64,000 bases of DNA from Luteitalea sp. TBR-22 (GTDB taxonomy: Bacteria > Acidobacteriota > Vicinamibacteria > Vicinamibacterales > Vicinamibacteraceae). The DNA is taken from assembly GCF_016865485.1 (NCBI RefSeq), contig NZ_AP024452.1:4610501-4674500 (forward strand). Direction: 5' to 3'. Of the stretch, positions 1 through 12,079 are shown piece after piece. Positions within the stretch are counted from its first letter, which is position 1; every line of letters starts with the position of its first letter. The notes under the pieces are model-generated. The model ran no database searches, was not told where the DNA came from, and saw nothing but the letters and a program-made list of their open reading frames with translations. The position numbers and the translations under genes were made by a program.

Positions 1-1
1 C

Positions 2-1370
<1,369 letters not shown>

Positions 1371-1381
1371 TTGGCGCGCCG

Positions 1382-2911
1382 ATGTCCGACGTCCGCTTCA
1401 CCCGCTCGATCGACAAGGCCCACCTCGCCCGCCTGAAGGCGGCGCGGGAGGAGGCCGACGCTGCGTACAACGCGGCGCTGTCGGCGCTCGACGCGGCGCT
1501 GCCCGCAGTGCCGGAGATGCCGCACCCGGCCGCACCGGCCGACGAGGCACAGGTCACCACGCTCAACGAGCGCTACGCGGTGCTTTCGGCGGCTCCCGTC
1601 GTCGGCGGCCTGAAGGGCCTGCTGCTCAAGCCGGTGCTCGCCGTGGTGGCCCCCTACCTCGCGCGGCAGGAGGCGTTCAACGCGGCGCTGGTCGATCACG
1701 TCAATCGGAACGTCGCGGCGGAGCGGTCGGTGCGCGAGAGCCAGGCCGCGCTGATCGAGACGCTGCGCATCGAACTGGAGCGGCTCGCCACCTTCCACTC
1801 CGCGCTCATCGTCTACCTGCAGCAGCTCACGCCGTACGTCGACACCAAGGACTACGAGTTCGACGGGTTGGCCATGCGGCGGCTCGAGGACGTCGGCGAG
1901 GCCGTCGACACGCTGCACCACCGGACCGTCGGCCCTGGCGGCGCGATCAGCGGGGTGGGCGACGAGTTGAACAAGCGCCTCGAGCGGCTGGCCGTGCACG
2001 AGCGGCGCTTCGAGGCGCGAGTGGCCGCACTCGACGCCGCGCACACCCAACTGGCGCAATCGCTCGGCGTGGTCACCCGCGCGACCCAGACGCTCAAGCG
2101 CGAAGTGGAACGCCTCGTCGAACGGGAACCGCGTTCCGGGCACCGGGCACCGGAACCCGTCGCGGCGACGGGCCCTCTGGACGTCGAGTCGGCGGGGCCG
2201 TCGGCGGCCAGCGACAACTCCTTCGCGCGCGGCGGGATCGAGTCGTTCAAGTACGTCGGCTTCGAGGACCAGTTCCGCGGGTCGACGACGGTCATCAGGG
2301 AGCGGCTGAAGGACTACCTGCCGGTGTTCGCGGGCCAGCAGGACGTGCTGGACATCGGGTGCGGGCGCGGCGAGTTCCTCGAACTGCTCCGTCAGCAGGG
2401 AATCCGCAGCCGCGGGCTGGACATCAACCACGAGATGGTCGAGGAGTGCCGTCAACGCGGCCTCGACGCGCTCGAAGGCGACGCGCTCGGCCACCTGCGC
2501 GGCCTGCCCGACGACAGCCTCGGCGGCATCTTCGCGGCGCAGGTCGTGGAGCACCTGCAGCCCGACTATCTGGTGGCGCTGCTGCAGCGCGCGCACGACG
2601 TGCTGCGCCCGGGCGGCGTGCTGGCGCTCGAGACCGTCAATGTCGCGTGCTGGTTCGCCTTCTTCCAGAGCTACGTGCGCGACATCACGCACGTCCGGCC
2701 GCTGCACCCAGAGACGCTCGCGTACTTCGTGCGCGCCAGCGGGTTCCCGCACGTCGACGTGCAGTTCCGCTCGCCGTACCCCGAGGCGCACAAGCTGCAG
2801 CACGTGCCGGGGAGCGACGCCATGCACTACGCGCTGAACGCCAACGTCGACACGCTCAACAGCCTGCTGTTCACCCACCTCGACTACGCGGTGATTGCGC
2901 GCAAGCCGTAG
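1382..2911 (+). CDS. Coiled-coil SAM-dependent methyltransferase
   Basis: A 509-residue protein. The first ~270 residues are rich in Ala, Glu, Arg and Leu in heptad-like order and probably form helices or coiled coil. A class I methyltransferase domain follows, with motif I VLDIGCGRGEF at about 321-331, an acidic post-motif LDIN, and the late AAQVVEHL segment. This layout resembles polysaccharide-cluster methyltransferases, including chain terminators such as WbdD in which a coiled coil sets chain length. Here there is no kinase domain. The ATG at 1382 lies 11 nt after thiG. A role in capping or methylating the glycan exported by the Wzm/Wzt pair of this window is inference; the methyltransferase call itself is firm. 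Confidence 0.85.
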   Translation: MSDVRFTRSIDKAHLARLKAAREEADAAYNAALSALDAALPAVPEMPHPAAPADEAQVTTLNERYAVLSAAPVVGGLKGLLLKPVLAVVAPYLARQEAFNAALVDHVNRNVAAERSVRESQAALIETLRIELERLATFHSALIVYLQQLTPYVDTKDYEFDGLAMRRLEDVGEAVDTLHHRTVGPGGAISGVGDELNKRLERLAVHERRFEARVAALDAAHTQLAQSLGVVTRATQTLKREVERLVEREPRSGHRAPEPVAATGPLDVESAGPSAASDNSFARGGIESFKYVGFEDQFRGSTTVIRERLKDYLPVFAGQQDVLDIGCGRGEFLELLRQQGIRSRGLDINHEMVEECRQRGLDALEGDALGHLRGLPDDSLGGIFAAQVVEHLQPDYLVALLQRAHDVLRPGGVLALETVNVACWFAFFQSYVRDITHVRPLHPETLAYFVRASGFPHVDVQFRSPYPEAHKLQHVPGSDAMHYALNANVDTLNSLLFTHLDYAVIARKP

Positions 2912-2919
2912 GCCGCACT

Positions 2920-2984
2920 CCGGGCACCGGGCAACCGGGCAACCGGGCAGCGGGCAACCGGGCAACGGGGCAACCGGGCGGCCG
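2920..2984. repeat. Short tandem repeat, period about 8 (CCGGGCAA)
   Basis: Immediately after the methyltransferase stop there are about seven imperfect copies of CCGGGCAA/CCGGGCAG. The 216-nt gap up to the next start otherwise contains only a possible promoter box at 3081. The unit differs from the period-7 arrays elsewhere in the window. Confidence 0.8.
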
Positions 2985-3080
2985 GCACCGGCGGCAAGGT
3001 GCAAGCGTCCGGCAGGGCCGACGCGCAGACACCCGGACGAGCCCGGCACACGAGCGGGCGGCAGGTACGGAACCGACGGC

Positions 3081-3086
3081 TATACT
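3081..3086 (+). promoter_or_regulatory. Possible -10 box TATACT
   Basis: TATACT sits in an otherwise GC-rich gap, about 40 nt before the ATG at 3128. It matches the sigma70 -10 consensus in 5 of 6 positions. No good -35 box is visible. The same hexamer occurs immediately before the Wzt start at 61274. Confidence 0.4.
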
Positions 3087-3127
3087 TGCCTGTTGGCCCG
3101 CCCTCGGCCGGCCGCCTTGATGCACGC

Positions 3128-4006
3128 ATGACGACGCGCCACCTCCTGCTGGTTCTTCTCACCCTCGTCGGCCCGCTCGCGCTCGCGACGGGCGCCCAGC
3201 GCCTGCCCTCGCGCCTCGGCGGCCCGGTGGGCCCACCGCCCAAGCCGGGCGCCCCGGCGCCGCCGCGGCCCGGCGCGCCTGCCACGGGCGCCCCGTCCAC
3301 GCCAGCCAGGCCGACCGGCCCCGAGAAGGTGGTGCCCTTCAAGGCCGGCGAGACCCTGACCTACGACGTGTCGTGGTCCGATTACCTGACCGCCGGCGCG
3401 GCCACCATGGTGGTGCGCGACAAGCGCGCCTCGTACGGCTCCACGGCCTGGTACGTCTTTGCCGAGGGTCGGCCCACCGCCCTGCTCTCCAAGCTGTATT
3501 CGGTCTACTACAAGGCCGATTCGCTGATGGATGCCTACACGCTGTTCCCGCAGCGCGGGTCGGTGTTCAGCAACGAGAACGGCCGCCAGCGCATGAAGGA
3601 GACGCGCTTCGAGCAGGCCAGGCGCAGCGCGGTGTTCCAGATGCGCACCTCGACCACGATGCAGGTCGACCAGACCCTGCCCGGCCCGACGCACGACGGC
3701 CTCTCGGCGCTGATGGCGATGCGCACGATGAACCTCGCACCTGGCGCCAGCACGTCGTTCGGCGTTTCCGACAGCGGGTACCTCTATCGCGTGACGCTGA
3801 CGGTGGGCGCCAAGGAGTCGATCAAGACGGGCCTCGGCCAGGTGGGCGGCTGGAAGATCGTGCCGTCGATCCGCGACCAGAAGGGGCAGGTGGTCGGCCG
3901 CGGCCTCGCCGTGTGGATCTCCGACGATGCGCGACGGTTGCCGCTGCGGATCCAGGCACAGTTGCCGGTGGGCTCCTTCGTGCTGACGCTCAAGGAGGCG
4001 CGTTGA
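3128..4006 (+). CDS. DUF3108 domain secreted protein
   Basis: 292 residues. An N-terminal signal peptide (TTRHLLLVLLTLVGPLALATGA) is followed by a Pro/Ala/Gly-rich linker at about 28-60. The conserved domain begins VVPFKAGETLTYDVSW and contains the DUF3108 features WYVFAEG and YKADSLMD. DUF3108 proteins are periplasmic or envelope beta-rich proteins of unknown biochemical role, common in Acidobacteria. The second of two nearby ATGs is used because it directly precedes the signal peptide. The stop overlaps the next gene's TTG start, so translation is probably coupled with the sugar epimerases downstream. Confidence 0.8.
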   Translation: MTTRHLLLVLLTLVGPLALATGAQRLPSRLGGPVGPPPKPGAPAPPRPGAPATGAPSTPARPTGPEKVVPFKAGETLTYDVSWSDYLTAGAATMVVRDKRASYGSTAWYVFAEGRPTALLSKLYSVYYKADSLMDAYTLFPQRGSVFSNENGRQRMKETRFEQARRSAVFQMRTSTTMQVDQTLPGPTHDGLSALMAMRTMNLAPGASTSFGVSDSGYLYRVTLTVGAKESIKTGLGQVGGWKIVPSIRDQKGQVVGRGLAVWISDDARRLPLRIQAQLPVGSFVLTLKEAR

Positions 4007-5076
4007 CGCCAGCCCGCGTCCTGGTGACCGGGGGTGCCGGCTTCGTCGGATCGGCGCTGGCCCTCCGCGCGCGGCAGGCCTGGCCGGGCGCCACGGTCAT
4101 CGCGCTGGACAACCTGCGGAGGCGTGGCAGCGAGCTCAACCTGGCCCGGCTGCGCCAGGCCGGCGTGACGTTCGTCCACGGCGACATCCGCCAGCCGGCC
4201 GACCTCGGCCCGCTCGGCAAGGATCTCGACCTCCTCCTCGAGTGTTCGGCCGAGCCCTCGGTGCTCGCCGGCTACGACGGCGACCCCAGCTACGTGGTCG
4301 ACACCAACCTGACCGGCACGGTCCATTGCCTCGAACTGGCCCGCAAGGCTGGCGCCGCCGTGCTGTTCCTGTCGACGAGCCGCGTCTATCCCATCGCCGC
4401 GCTCAACGCGATTGCGACGGTCGAAGGCGACACGCGGTTCGAGATCGCCGACGCGCCGCACGGCCCCGGGTTGTCGACGCGCGGCGTCGCCGAGGACTTC
4501 CCGCTGGCCGGCACGCGGTCGATCTACGGCGCCACCAAGCTCGCCTCCGAGTTGCTCATCGCGGAGTACCACGAGGCCTTCGGCGTGCCGACCATCGTGA
4601 ACCGCTGCGGCGTGATCGCGGGCCCCTGGCAGATGGGCAAGGTCGACCAGGGCGTGTTCTCGCTGTGGATGGCGCGGCACCTGCACGGGGGCGCCCTGAC
4701 CTACAACGGGTGGAACGGCCAGGGCAAGCAGGTGCGCGACCTGCTGCACGTCGAGGACCTGGCCGACCTGGTGGTCGCCGAGGTCGAGCAGTTCGAGCGC
4801 CTCGACGGCCAGCTGTTCAACGTCGGCGGCGGCCGGGCGTGCAGCCTGTCGTTGCGGGAGACCACGGCCCTGTGCGAGGCCATCACGGGCAGGCGCCTCG
4901 ACATCACGCCGAATCCGGCGATGCGCGTGGCCGACATCAAGCTGTACCTGACCGACAACGCGCGGGTGACGGCGGCCACCGGTTGGGCGCCTCGGCGGAC
5001 GCCGGCCGACGTGTTGCGGGACCTGCACGCGTGGATGGTCGAGCACGGCCCTGCCCTGCAGGCGGCAGGCATATGA
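4003..5076 (+). CDS. NAD-dependent NDP-sugar epimerase/dehydratase (SDR)
   Basis: 357 residues, extended SDR fold: [15 protein letters not shown] near the N-terminus binds NAD, and STSRVYP and YGATK (about 175-179) supply the catalytic Ser/Tyr/Lys. The C-terminal region [17 protein letters not shown] is typical of CDP-paratose/tyvelose 2-epimerase relatives and other nucleotide-sugar epimerases. The start is TTG at 4003, preceded by a strong AAGGAGG ribosome site five bases away and overlapping the previous stop. The next gene (5108) shares the GKQVRD motif and is probably a diverged tandem copy. Substrate unknown; UDP- or CDP-hexose is likely. Confidence 0.85.
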   Translation: MTPARVLVTGGAGFVGSALALRARQAWPGATVIALDNLRRRGSELNLARLRQAGVTFVHGDIRQPADLGPLGKDLDLLLECSAEPSVLAGYDGDPSYVVDTNLTGTVHCLELARKAGAAVLFLSTSRVYPIAALNAIATVEGDTRFEIADAPHGPGLSTRGVAEDFPLAGTRSIYGATKLASELLIAEYHEAFGVPTIVNRCGVIAGPWQMGKVDQGVFSLWMARHLHGGALTYNGWNGQGKQVRDLLHVEDLADLVVAEVEQFERLDGQLFNVGGGRACSLSLRETTALCEAITGRRLDITPNPAMRVADIKLYLTDNARVTAATGWAPRRTPADVLRDLHAWMVEHGPALQAAGI

Positions 5077-5095
5077 CCCGACGGGACCCGGAAGG

Positions 5096-5101
5096 TACAC
5101 T
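5096..5101 (+). promoter_or_regulatory. Possible -10 box TACACT six bases before ATG
   Basis: TACACT is followed by six bases and then the ATG at 5108. If it works as a -10 element, the first transcribed base would be the start codon, giving a leaderless mRNA. No Shine-Dalgarno sequence lies before this ATG. See the leaderless-promoter finding. Confidence 0.4.
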
Positions 5102-5107
5102 GCGCTG

Positions 5108-6184
5108 ATGGCTGTCGCCCTCATCACCGGCTCGGCCGGCCTGATTGGCTCGGAAGCCGTCGACTCGTTCGTGGCCCGTGGGTACGACGTCGCCGGCATC
5201 GACAACGACATGCGCCGTCGCTTCTTCGGCGACGAGGCGTCCACGGCCTGGCAGCGCGACGAGCTCGAGCGGCGCCACGGCCGGCAGTATCGCCATCACG
5301 ACGTCGACATCCGCGATGCGGCGGCCATCAATGCCGTCGTGGCGCAGTACGGCACGGCCATCGCGGCCGTGATCCACACGGCGGCGCAGCCGTCGCACGA
5401 CTGGGCCGCCCGCGAGCCGTTCACCGATTTCGGGGTCAACGCCATCGGCACGCTCAACCTCCTCGAGGCGTGCCGCGAGCACTGCCCGGACGCCGTCTTC
5501 GTGTTCACCTCGACCAACAAGGTGTACGGCGACACGCCGAACCGCCTGCCGCTGGTCGAGCAGGAGACGCGCTGGGAGATCGACCCGTCGCATCCCTTCG
5601 CGGACGGGATCGACGAGTCGATGAGCATCGACCAGTCGACGCACTCGCTGTTCGGCGCATCCAAGGTCGCCGCCGACGTGCTCGTGCAGGAGTACGGGCG
5701 CTACTTCGGGATGCGGACGGGCGTGTTCCGCGGCGGCTGCCTCACCGGGCCGCACCACTCGGGCACGATGCTGCACGGCTTCCTGGCGTACCTGATGAAG
5801 TGCACCGTGACCGGCACCCCGTACCGCGTGTTCGGCTACAAGGGCAAGCAGGTGCGCGACAACATCCACAGCGCCGACCTGGTCAGCGCGCTGCACGCCT
5901 TCGTCGACGCGCCGCGCGCCGGCGAGGTCTACAACATCGGCGGCTCGCGGTTCTCGCACTGCTCGATGCTCGAGGCGATCACGCTGTGCGAGGAAATCGC
6001 GGGCCGCGAGCTGTCCTGGTCCTACGAGGAGAAGAACCGCATCGGCGACCACATCTGGTACGTGAGCGACATCGGCAAGTTCAGGCGCCACTACCCGACC
6101 TGGGTCCAGCAGCACGACGTCCGGAGCCTGCTGCGCGACATCCACGACCGGAACGTCGACCGATGGACGGCACTTCAACCGTGA
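5108..6184 (+). CDS. NAD-dependent sugar epimerase, Tyr-to-Phe in YxxxK
   Basis: 358 residues. [15 protein letters not shown] binds NAD and FTSTNKVYG holds the active-site Ser/Thr. The usual YxxxK is FGASK, with Phe near residue 182 and Lys near 186, so the classical SDR tyrosine is missing. [18 protein letters not shown] and FRGGCLTGP are conserved in relatives of CDP-tyvelose 2-epimerase found beside polysaccharide genes. It lies 31 nt downstream of another epimerase and overlaps the following methyltransferase, so the three are probably one unit. Either a different residue acts as general acid/base or the enzyme uses a modified mechanism. Substrate not assignable. Confidence 0.85.
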   Translation: MAVALITGSAGLIGSEAVDSFVARGYDVAGIDNDMRRRFFGDEASTAWQRDELERRHGRQYRHHDVDIRDAAAINAVVAQYGTAIAAVIHTAAQPSHDWAAREPFTDFGVNAIGTLNLLEACREHCPDAVFVFTSTNKVYGDTPNRLPLVEQETRWEIDPSHPFADGIDESMSIDQSTHSLFGASKVAADVLVQEYGRYFGMRTGVFRGGCLTGPHHSGTMLHGFLAYLMKCTVTGTPYRVFGYKGKQVRDNIHSADLVSALHAFVDAPRAGEVYNIGGSRFSHCSMLEAITLCEEIAGRELSWSYEEKNRIGDHIWYVSDIGKFRRHYPTWVQQHDVRSLLRDIHDRNVDRWTALQP

Positions 6185-6852
6185 GCGGGGCAGCGGGTGG
6201 TGTCGACGTCCAGGCCGTGTACGAGCGCCGGTTCGGCGACACGCTGGCGTTCCGTCGGCAGATGTGGGACGTCCTCTGTCGCGACTTCTTCCAGCAGTAC
6301 GTGCCTGCGGATGCCACGGTCGTCGAGATCGGCGCCGGCTACTGCGAGTTCATCAACCACATTCGCGCCGGCCGGAAGGTGGCCGTCGACCTCAATCCGG
6401 ACACGCGCGGGCACGCCGGCCCCGACGTCGCCGTGATCACGTCCTCCACCTCGCACATCGCGCCGCTGGGCGACGCGAGCGCCGACGTGGTGTTTGCCAG
6501 CAATTTCCTCGAGCACCTGACGCGTGAGGACATCCTCTCGACCCTGCGCGAGGTGCGACGGATCCTCAAGCCCGGCGGCCGGTTCCTCGTCCTGCAGCCC
6601 AACATCCGGTACTGCAAGGAAGACTACTGGCAGTTCTTCGATCACATCACGCCGCTCTGCGACCGGAGCCTCACCGAGGCGCTCGAGATGACGGGCTTCC
6701 GGGTGCCGTACGTGCTCCGGCGGTTCCTGCCGTTCACCACACAGGGGCGGCTGCCGAACTCCATCGCCCTGCTGAAGCTGTACCTCAAGCTGCGTCCCGC
6801 GTGGCGCATCTTCGGACAGCAGAGCTTCCTGATCGCCACGCCCCGTGCCTGA
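6163..6852 (+). CDS. Class I SAM-dependent methyltransferase
   Basis: 229 residues. Motif I is [14 protein letters not shown], followed by [15 protein letters not shown] and [14 protein letters not shown] are the later methyltransferase 11/23-type motifs. The ATG at 6163 overlaps the preceding epimerase by 22 nt, and the end overlaps the next glycosyltransferase by 8 nt, so translation appears coupled. The segment [20 protein letters not shown] is typical of cluster methyltransferases that act on sugars or lipid-linked intermediates. The substrate cannot be told from sequence. Confidence 0.85.
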   Translation: MDGTSTVSGAAGGVDVQAVYERRFGDTLAFRRQMWDVLCRDFFQQYVPADATVVEIGAGYCEFINHIRAGRKVAVDLNPDTRGHAGPDVAVITSSTSHIAPLGDASADVVFASNFLEHLTREDILSTLREVRRILKPGGRFLVLQPNIRYCKEDYWQFFDHITPLCDRSLTEALEMTGFRVPYVLRRFLPFTTQGRLPNSIALLKLYLKLRPAWRIFGQQSFLIATPRA

Positions 6853-7612
6853 CGCGCCGTTGACCCTCTCGGTGGTGATTCCTGCCCATAACGAGGCCGA
6901 GGGCATCACCGGGACGCTGAGGACGTTTGCCGCCCGCCTGCGGGCCGAGGCGATCCCGTTCGAGCTGCTCGTGGTGGACGACCACAGCACCGACGGCACC
7001 GCTGCGGTGCTGGCGGCCCTGGCCGGCGAGCTGCCGGAACTGCGGCGCGTCGACAATCCCAGGCCGGGCGGCTTCGGGCATGCCGTCATCGCCGGCCTCG
7101 AGGCGTTTGCCGGCGACGCCGTGGCGATCGTCATGGCCGACGCCTCCGACGACCCGGCCGACCTGGTGACCTATTACCGGACGCTCGCCTCCGGGTACGA
7201 TTGCGTGTTCGGGTCGCGGTTCGTGCGGGGGGCCCGCGTGGTGGACTACCCCCGGCACAAGCTCCTGCTGAACAGGGTCGCCAACGGGTTCATCCGCCTG
7301 CTGTTCGGCCTGCGCCTGAACGACGTGACCAACGCGTTCAAGTGCTACCGGCGCGAGGCCATCGAGGGCTGCCGGCCGTACCTGAGCAAGCACTTCAACC
7401 TCACGGTGGAGCTGCCCCTGAAGGCGATCGTGCGCGGCTACACGTACGCGGTGGTGCCGATCAACTGGTACAACCGGACGAGCGGCGTGTCGAAGCTGAA
7501 GATCAAGGAGATGGGGAGCCGGTACCTCTTCATCGTCCTGTACGTGTGGCTGGAGAAGGTGTTGTCGCGAGGGGACTACCGGAAGCCCCAGCATGCGGCC
7601 CCGGACCGCTGA
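6845..7612 (+). CDS. GT2 glycosyltransferase, polyprenyl-phosphate sugar synthase type
   Basis: 255 residues with a GT-A fold: LSVVIPAHNEAEGI, VVDDHST and MADASDDPADL (metal-binding region), then the KCYRREA and WYNRTSGVSKL regions seen in dolichol/undecaprenyl-phosphate mannose or glucose synthases (DPM1/ArnC-like). There are no long C-terminal helices, so it resembles the soluble DPM1-type enzymes. GTG start at 6845 inside the previous gene. Such enzymes charge undecaprenyl phosphate with one sugar for membrane GT-C enzymes; two candidate GT-C proteins (10256 and 17362) lie nearby, which fits but is not proof. Confidence 0.85.
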   Translation: MPDAPLTLSVVIPAHNEAEGITGTLRTFAARLRAEAIPFELLVVDDHSTDGTAAVLAALAGELPELRRVDNPRPGGFGHAVIAGLEAFAGDAVAIVMADASDDPADLVTYYRTLASGYDCVFGSRFVRGARVVDYPRHKLLLNRVANGFIRLLFGLRLNDVTNAFKCYRREAIEGCRPYLSKHFNLTVELPLKAIVRGYTYAVVPINWYNRTSGVSKLKIKEMGSRYLFIVLYVWLEKVLSRGDYRKPQHAAPDR

Positions 7613-7629
7613 GAGGATTGTCTACGACC

Positions 7630-8566
7630 ATGCATGTGCTGATCACCGGCGGTGCCGGCTTCATCGGATCCCACCTGTCGGATGCCCTGCTGGCTGCCGG
7701 CCATCGGGTCCACGTGATCGACGATCTGTCCACCGGCTCGATCGGCAACATCGCGCACCTGAAGCCGAACCCCGCGTTCTCGTACACGGTCGACACGGTG
7801 GACAACGAGCGGCTGCTGGCCGAGCTGGTCGACGAGGCCGACGTGATCTTCCACCTGGCCGCGGCGGTGGGCGTCAAGAAGATCGTCGAGGAGCCGGTCG
7901 CCACGATCGAGAACAACGTGCACGGCACCGAGGTCGTGCTGCGGCAGGCCAACAAGAAGAAGAAGCTGGTGGTGATCGCCTCGACGTCGGAGGTGTACGG
8001 CAAGAGCACCGACGTGCCGTTCAACGAGGATCAGGACCTGGTGATGGGGCCGACGCACAAGCACCGCTGGGCGTACGCCTGCAGCAAGGCGATCGACGAG
8101 TTCCTGGGCCTGGCCTACCACAAGGAACGCAAGCTGCCGGTGATCATCGTGCGCTTCTTCAACACGGTGGGCCCCCGTCAGTCCGGCCAGTACGGCATGG
8201 TCATCCCCAACTTCGTGAAGCAGGCGCTGGCGGGCACGCCCATCACCGTGCACGGCGACGGCACCCAGTCGCGCAGCTTCACCTACGTCGGCGATGTCGT
8301 GCGGGCCCTGCTGGCGCTGGTGGCCGAACCGAAGGCCATCGGGCAGGTGTTCAACATCGGCAACGGCGAGGAGATCACCATCAACGCGCTGGCCGAGAAG
8401 GTGAAGGCGATGACCGGCAGCGCGTCGGAGATCGTCCGCATCCCGTACGACCAGGCCTACGAATCGGGCTTCGAGGACATGCCGCGCCGCGTGCCCGACC
8501 TCACCAAGATTCGCAACCTCGTCGGCTACGAGCCCAGGGTGGGCCTCGACCAGATCCTGCGCGAGG

Positions 8567-8589
<23 letters not shown>
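7630..8589 (+). CDS. NAD-dependent UDP-sugar epimerase/decarboxylase (SDR)
   Basis: 319 residues. VLITGGAGFIGSHLSDALL binds NAD; ASTSEVYGKS, YACSK (catalytic Tyr/Lys) and RFFNTVGPRQSGQYG follow. This combination is seen in UDP-glucuronate decarboxylases and UDP-glucose 4-epimerase relatives. ATG at 7630, 17 nt after the GT2 gene. The last 23 nt overlap the convergent CapD-like gene, so the two transcripts face each other. Exact activity is undecided. Confidence 0.85.
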
Positions 8590-10027
<1,438 letters not shown>

Positions 10028-10203
10028 CGCTGCCCTTCGGCTGTCAGGACGCCGCCTGGCCGGGTGCGGTGATGCGTCCGGACGGTGGCGGCGCGAGGGC
10101 TCGGAACGGTCGTGATCATCCGGGCCCCGATGGTAACCCCACCTGCACCGGTCGGCATGCGGAGCGGCGTGCGCGGCGCGCCAGCGCGGTCGCGACGAAC
10201 TGC

Positions 10204-10209
10204 TATGCT
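10204..10209 (+). promoter_or_regulatory. Possible extended -10 (TGC-TATGCT)
   Basis: The 228-nt gap between the reverse CapD-like gene and the forward membrane glycosyltransferase contains TGC followed by TATGCT at 10201-10209, an extended -10 pattern. With the ATG at 10256 the leader would be about 40 nt. The ATG at 10205 inside the box makes an alternative start unlikely. Nothing else is recognised in this gap. Confidence 0.35.
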
Positions 10210-10255
10210 ATCGGGCGTTCCGGCCGAGAACAGCCGCGCCGCGCGGCATGCGTCG

Positions 10256-12079
10256 ATGCCCTCGCCAGCCTTCACGACACCATCACCACCGACACGCCTC
10301 GCCCCGTGGCGGATCCTGGCCGCGCTCGCGGTGGTGATGATCGGGGCCTGGGTGTTCCGCGGCGATCTGAACCGCATCCTGTTCGCGCGGGAGCCGGCAG
10401 CGCCAGTCCTGACCGAAGACTTCAACCAGGGCGACGCCCCTTCGGCCGGCGTGACCGACGTGCAGGGCCTGTCGCGCTGCGGTGACGGATGGTGCCTCGC
10501 GCCGTCGGCGACGGGGCACCTCGTGTACCGATTCAGCGCGCCCCGGGCCAATCCCTTCGTCGTGCTGTGGTGGTATCTGCCGCCCGGCGGGCACAACCGC
10601 GTGCTCGTGTCCGAGGACGGTGGCCTCACGTATCGGCCGGTCCTGCAGGACACGACGCTGACGTCGGCCCCGGTCGATCTCGGCATCCGTGGGCGGCGGC
10701 CATCCCCGGTGTTCGTGCGGTTCGAGGTCGAGAACCCGTCGCCGAACCTCGTGCTCGCGCTCGACAAGCTGACGGTGATGGATGGTGAGGGCGGCGTCGC
10801 GTCCATGGACGCGAGGGTGCTCCACGTCTTCGCCATGCTGCTCTGCTTCGGCCTGGCGGCCGTCCTGCTCTCGCGCGACTGGCGCCTCGCCGCGACGACG
10901 GCGCTGATCATCGCGGTCGGCGGCACGCTGCGGTACCGCGCCGTGACGCTGTTGGCGCTGGTGCCGCTCGAGCCCGACGCGGAAGGTTATCTGCGGTTCG
11001 CCCACCTGATGGTGCCGTTCTCGGACACGGGCTTCTACTCGGCTCGGTTCGGTGAGCGGGAACCCGGGTTCATCTTCTTCACATGGCTGTGGGGACGGGC
11101 CTTCGTCCTCTCCGAGGTCGGGTTCCGCATGCAGGGAGCGGTGCTGAGCACCGCGAGCCTCTGGGCCATCATGCGACTCGGACGGAGCCTGTTCGGCAGG
11201 GTCGCCGGGCAGGGGATCGGGGTGGTCGTCGCCCTGAGCACGGTGCTGGTCACCGAGGCGCCACGCGGCCTGCGGCTGGAGTTCGAACTGCTCCTCTGCA
11301 TGGGGTACTTCTGGGCGGCTTTCGTGCGGGAGTGGTCGAGCCTGCGCCCGATGGTCGTCGTCCTCACGGCGCTGGGCGCGGCGATGACGCTGACGCGCGC
11401 GACGTACCTGCCAGTGGTCGTGGCGCTCAACGCGCTTGCGTTCTTGCGCGTGCGCCCGCTGTCTCTCGTCCGGTGGGCGGCCGCCGCCGGGGTGGCCGCG
11501 CTCGGCGTGATCCTGCTGATGGCGCCCCATCGCCACAGCATGTATCGCCTCCGGGGTGACCCCTTCTGGGACACGGCGCGTTACGCGCGGTGGAACGCCA
11601 ACTGGGAGTTCGTGGGCCAGCCGGGCTTTCCGACGGCCGAGCAGCTGCAGGCCAGTGGCTACGTCGGTCCTCCGCTGAGCTACGGCGAGTACATGTTCGG
11701 CATGCACACGCCCGCGGAACTGCTGGTCGGCACCACCCGGGGCTACGGCAAGCTGTTCGTCATGATGCGCGCCTGCCCGGTGAAACTGGAGGTGGGCAAC
11801 GGGGTGTGCCGCGTGCCGTTGATCGATCAGGTGTTCGTCGTGCTGGCGGGGATCGGCATGATCGCCTGCGCCGTCGTGGCGCGCTACCGCTGGATTCCCA
11901 TCGCGTTCCTCATCATCGAATTCCCGGTGGCCTTTCTGTACGATCGACGCCTCGTGGAGCTGTACCGGCACAGTTACACGGCGTACCCGCTGGTGCTGTT
12001 CGCGGCGACGTACGCGTTGGTCCTCGCGGGTCAGGCCCTTCGCAGGTGGACGCGGCCCGCCGCACACACGCCGGCATGA
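10256..12079 (+). CDS. Membrane glycosyltransferase-like protein with periplasmic beta domain
   Basis: 607 residues from ATG 10256. One N-terminal helix (about 16-35) is followed by a ~145-residue exported, beta-rich region, then about ten hydrophobic helices from residue ~184. In the membrane part, PLEPDAEGYLRFAHLM and FGEREPGFIFF lie in a first large loop, where GT-C enzymes (GT39/GT83, PMT_2) carry their acidic catalytic residue and Arg/Glu pairs. It would use an undecaprenyl-phosphate sugar to decorate glycan in the periplasm. The ATGA overlap with the next gene shows coupling. No closer family was recognised. ATG 10205 is a possible alternative start. Confidence 0.65.
   Translation: MPSPAFTTPSPPTRLAPWRILAALAVVMIGAWVFRGDLNRILFAREPAAPVLTEDFNQGDAPSAGVTDVQGLSRCGDGWCLAPSATGHLVYRFSAPRANPFVVLWWYLPPGGHNRVLVSEDGGLTYRPVLQDTTLTSAPVDLGIRGRRPSPVFVRFEVENPSPNLVLALDKLTVMDGEGGVASMDARVLHVFAMLLCFGLAAVLLSRDWRLAATTALIIAVGGTLRYRAVTLLALVPLEPDAEGYLRFAHLMVPFSDTGFYSARFGEREPGFIFFTWLWGRAFVLSEVGFRMQGAVLSTASLWAIMRLGRSLFGRVAGQGIGVVVALSTVLVTEAPRGLRLEFELLLCMGYFWAAFVREWSSLRPMVVVLTALGAAMTLTRATYLPVVVALNALAFLRVRPLSLVRWAAAAGVAALGVILLMAPHRHSMYRLRGDPFWDTARYARWNANWEFVGQPGFPTAEQLQASGYVGPPLSYGEYMFGMHTPAELLVGTTRGYGKLFVMMRACPVKLEVGNGVCRVPLIDQVFVVLAGIGMIACAVVARYRWIPIAFLIIEFPVAFLYDRRLVELYRHSYTAYPLVLFAATYALVLAGQALRRWTRPAAHTPA

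Noticed and set aside
2920-2984. Attachment site or origin repeats
   Set aside because: Low-complexity GC repeat only; no integrase, DnaA boxes or target duplication nearby.
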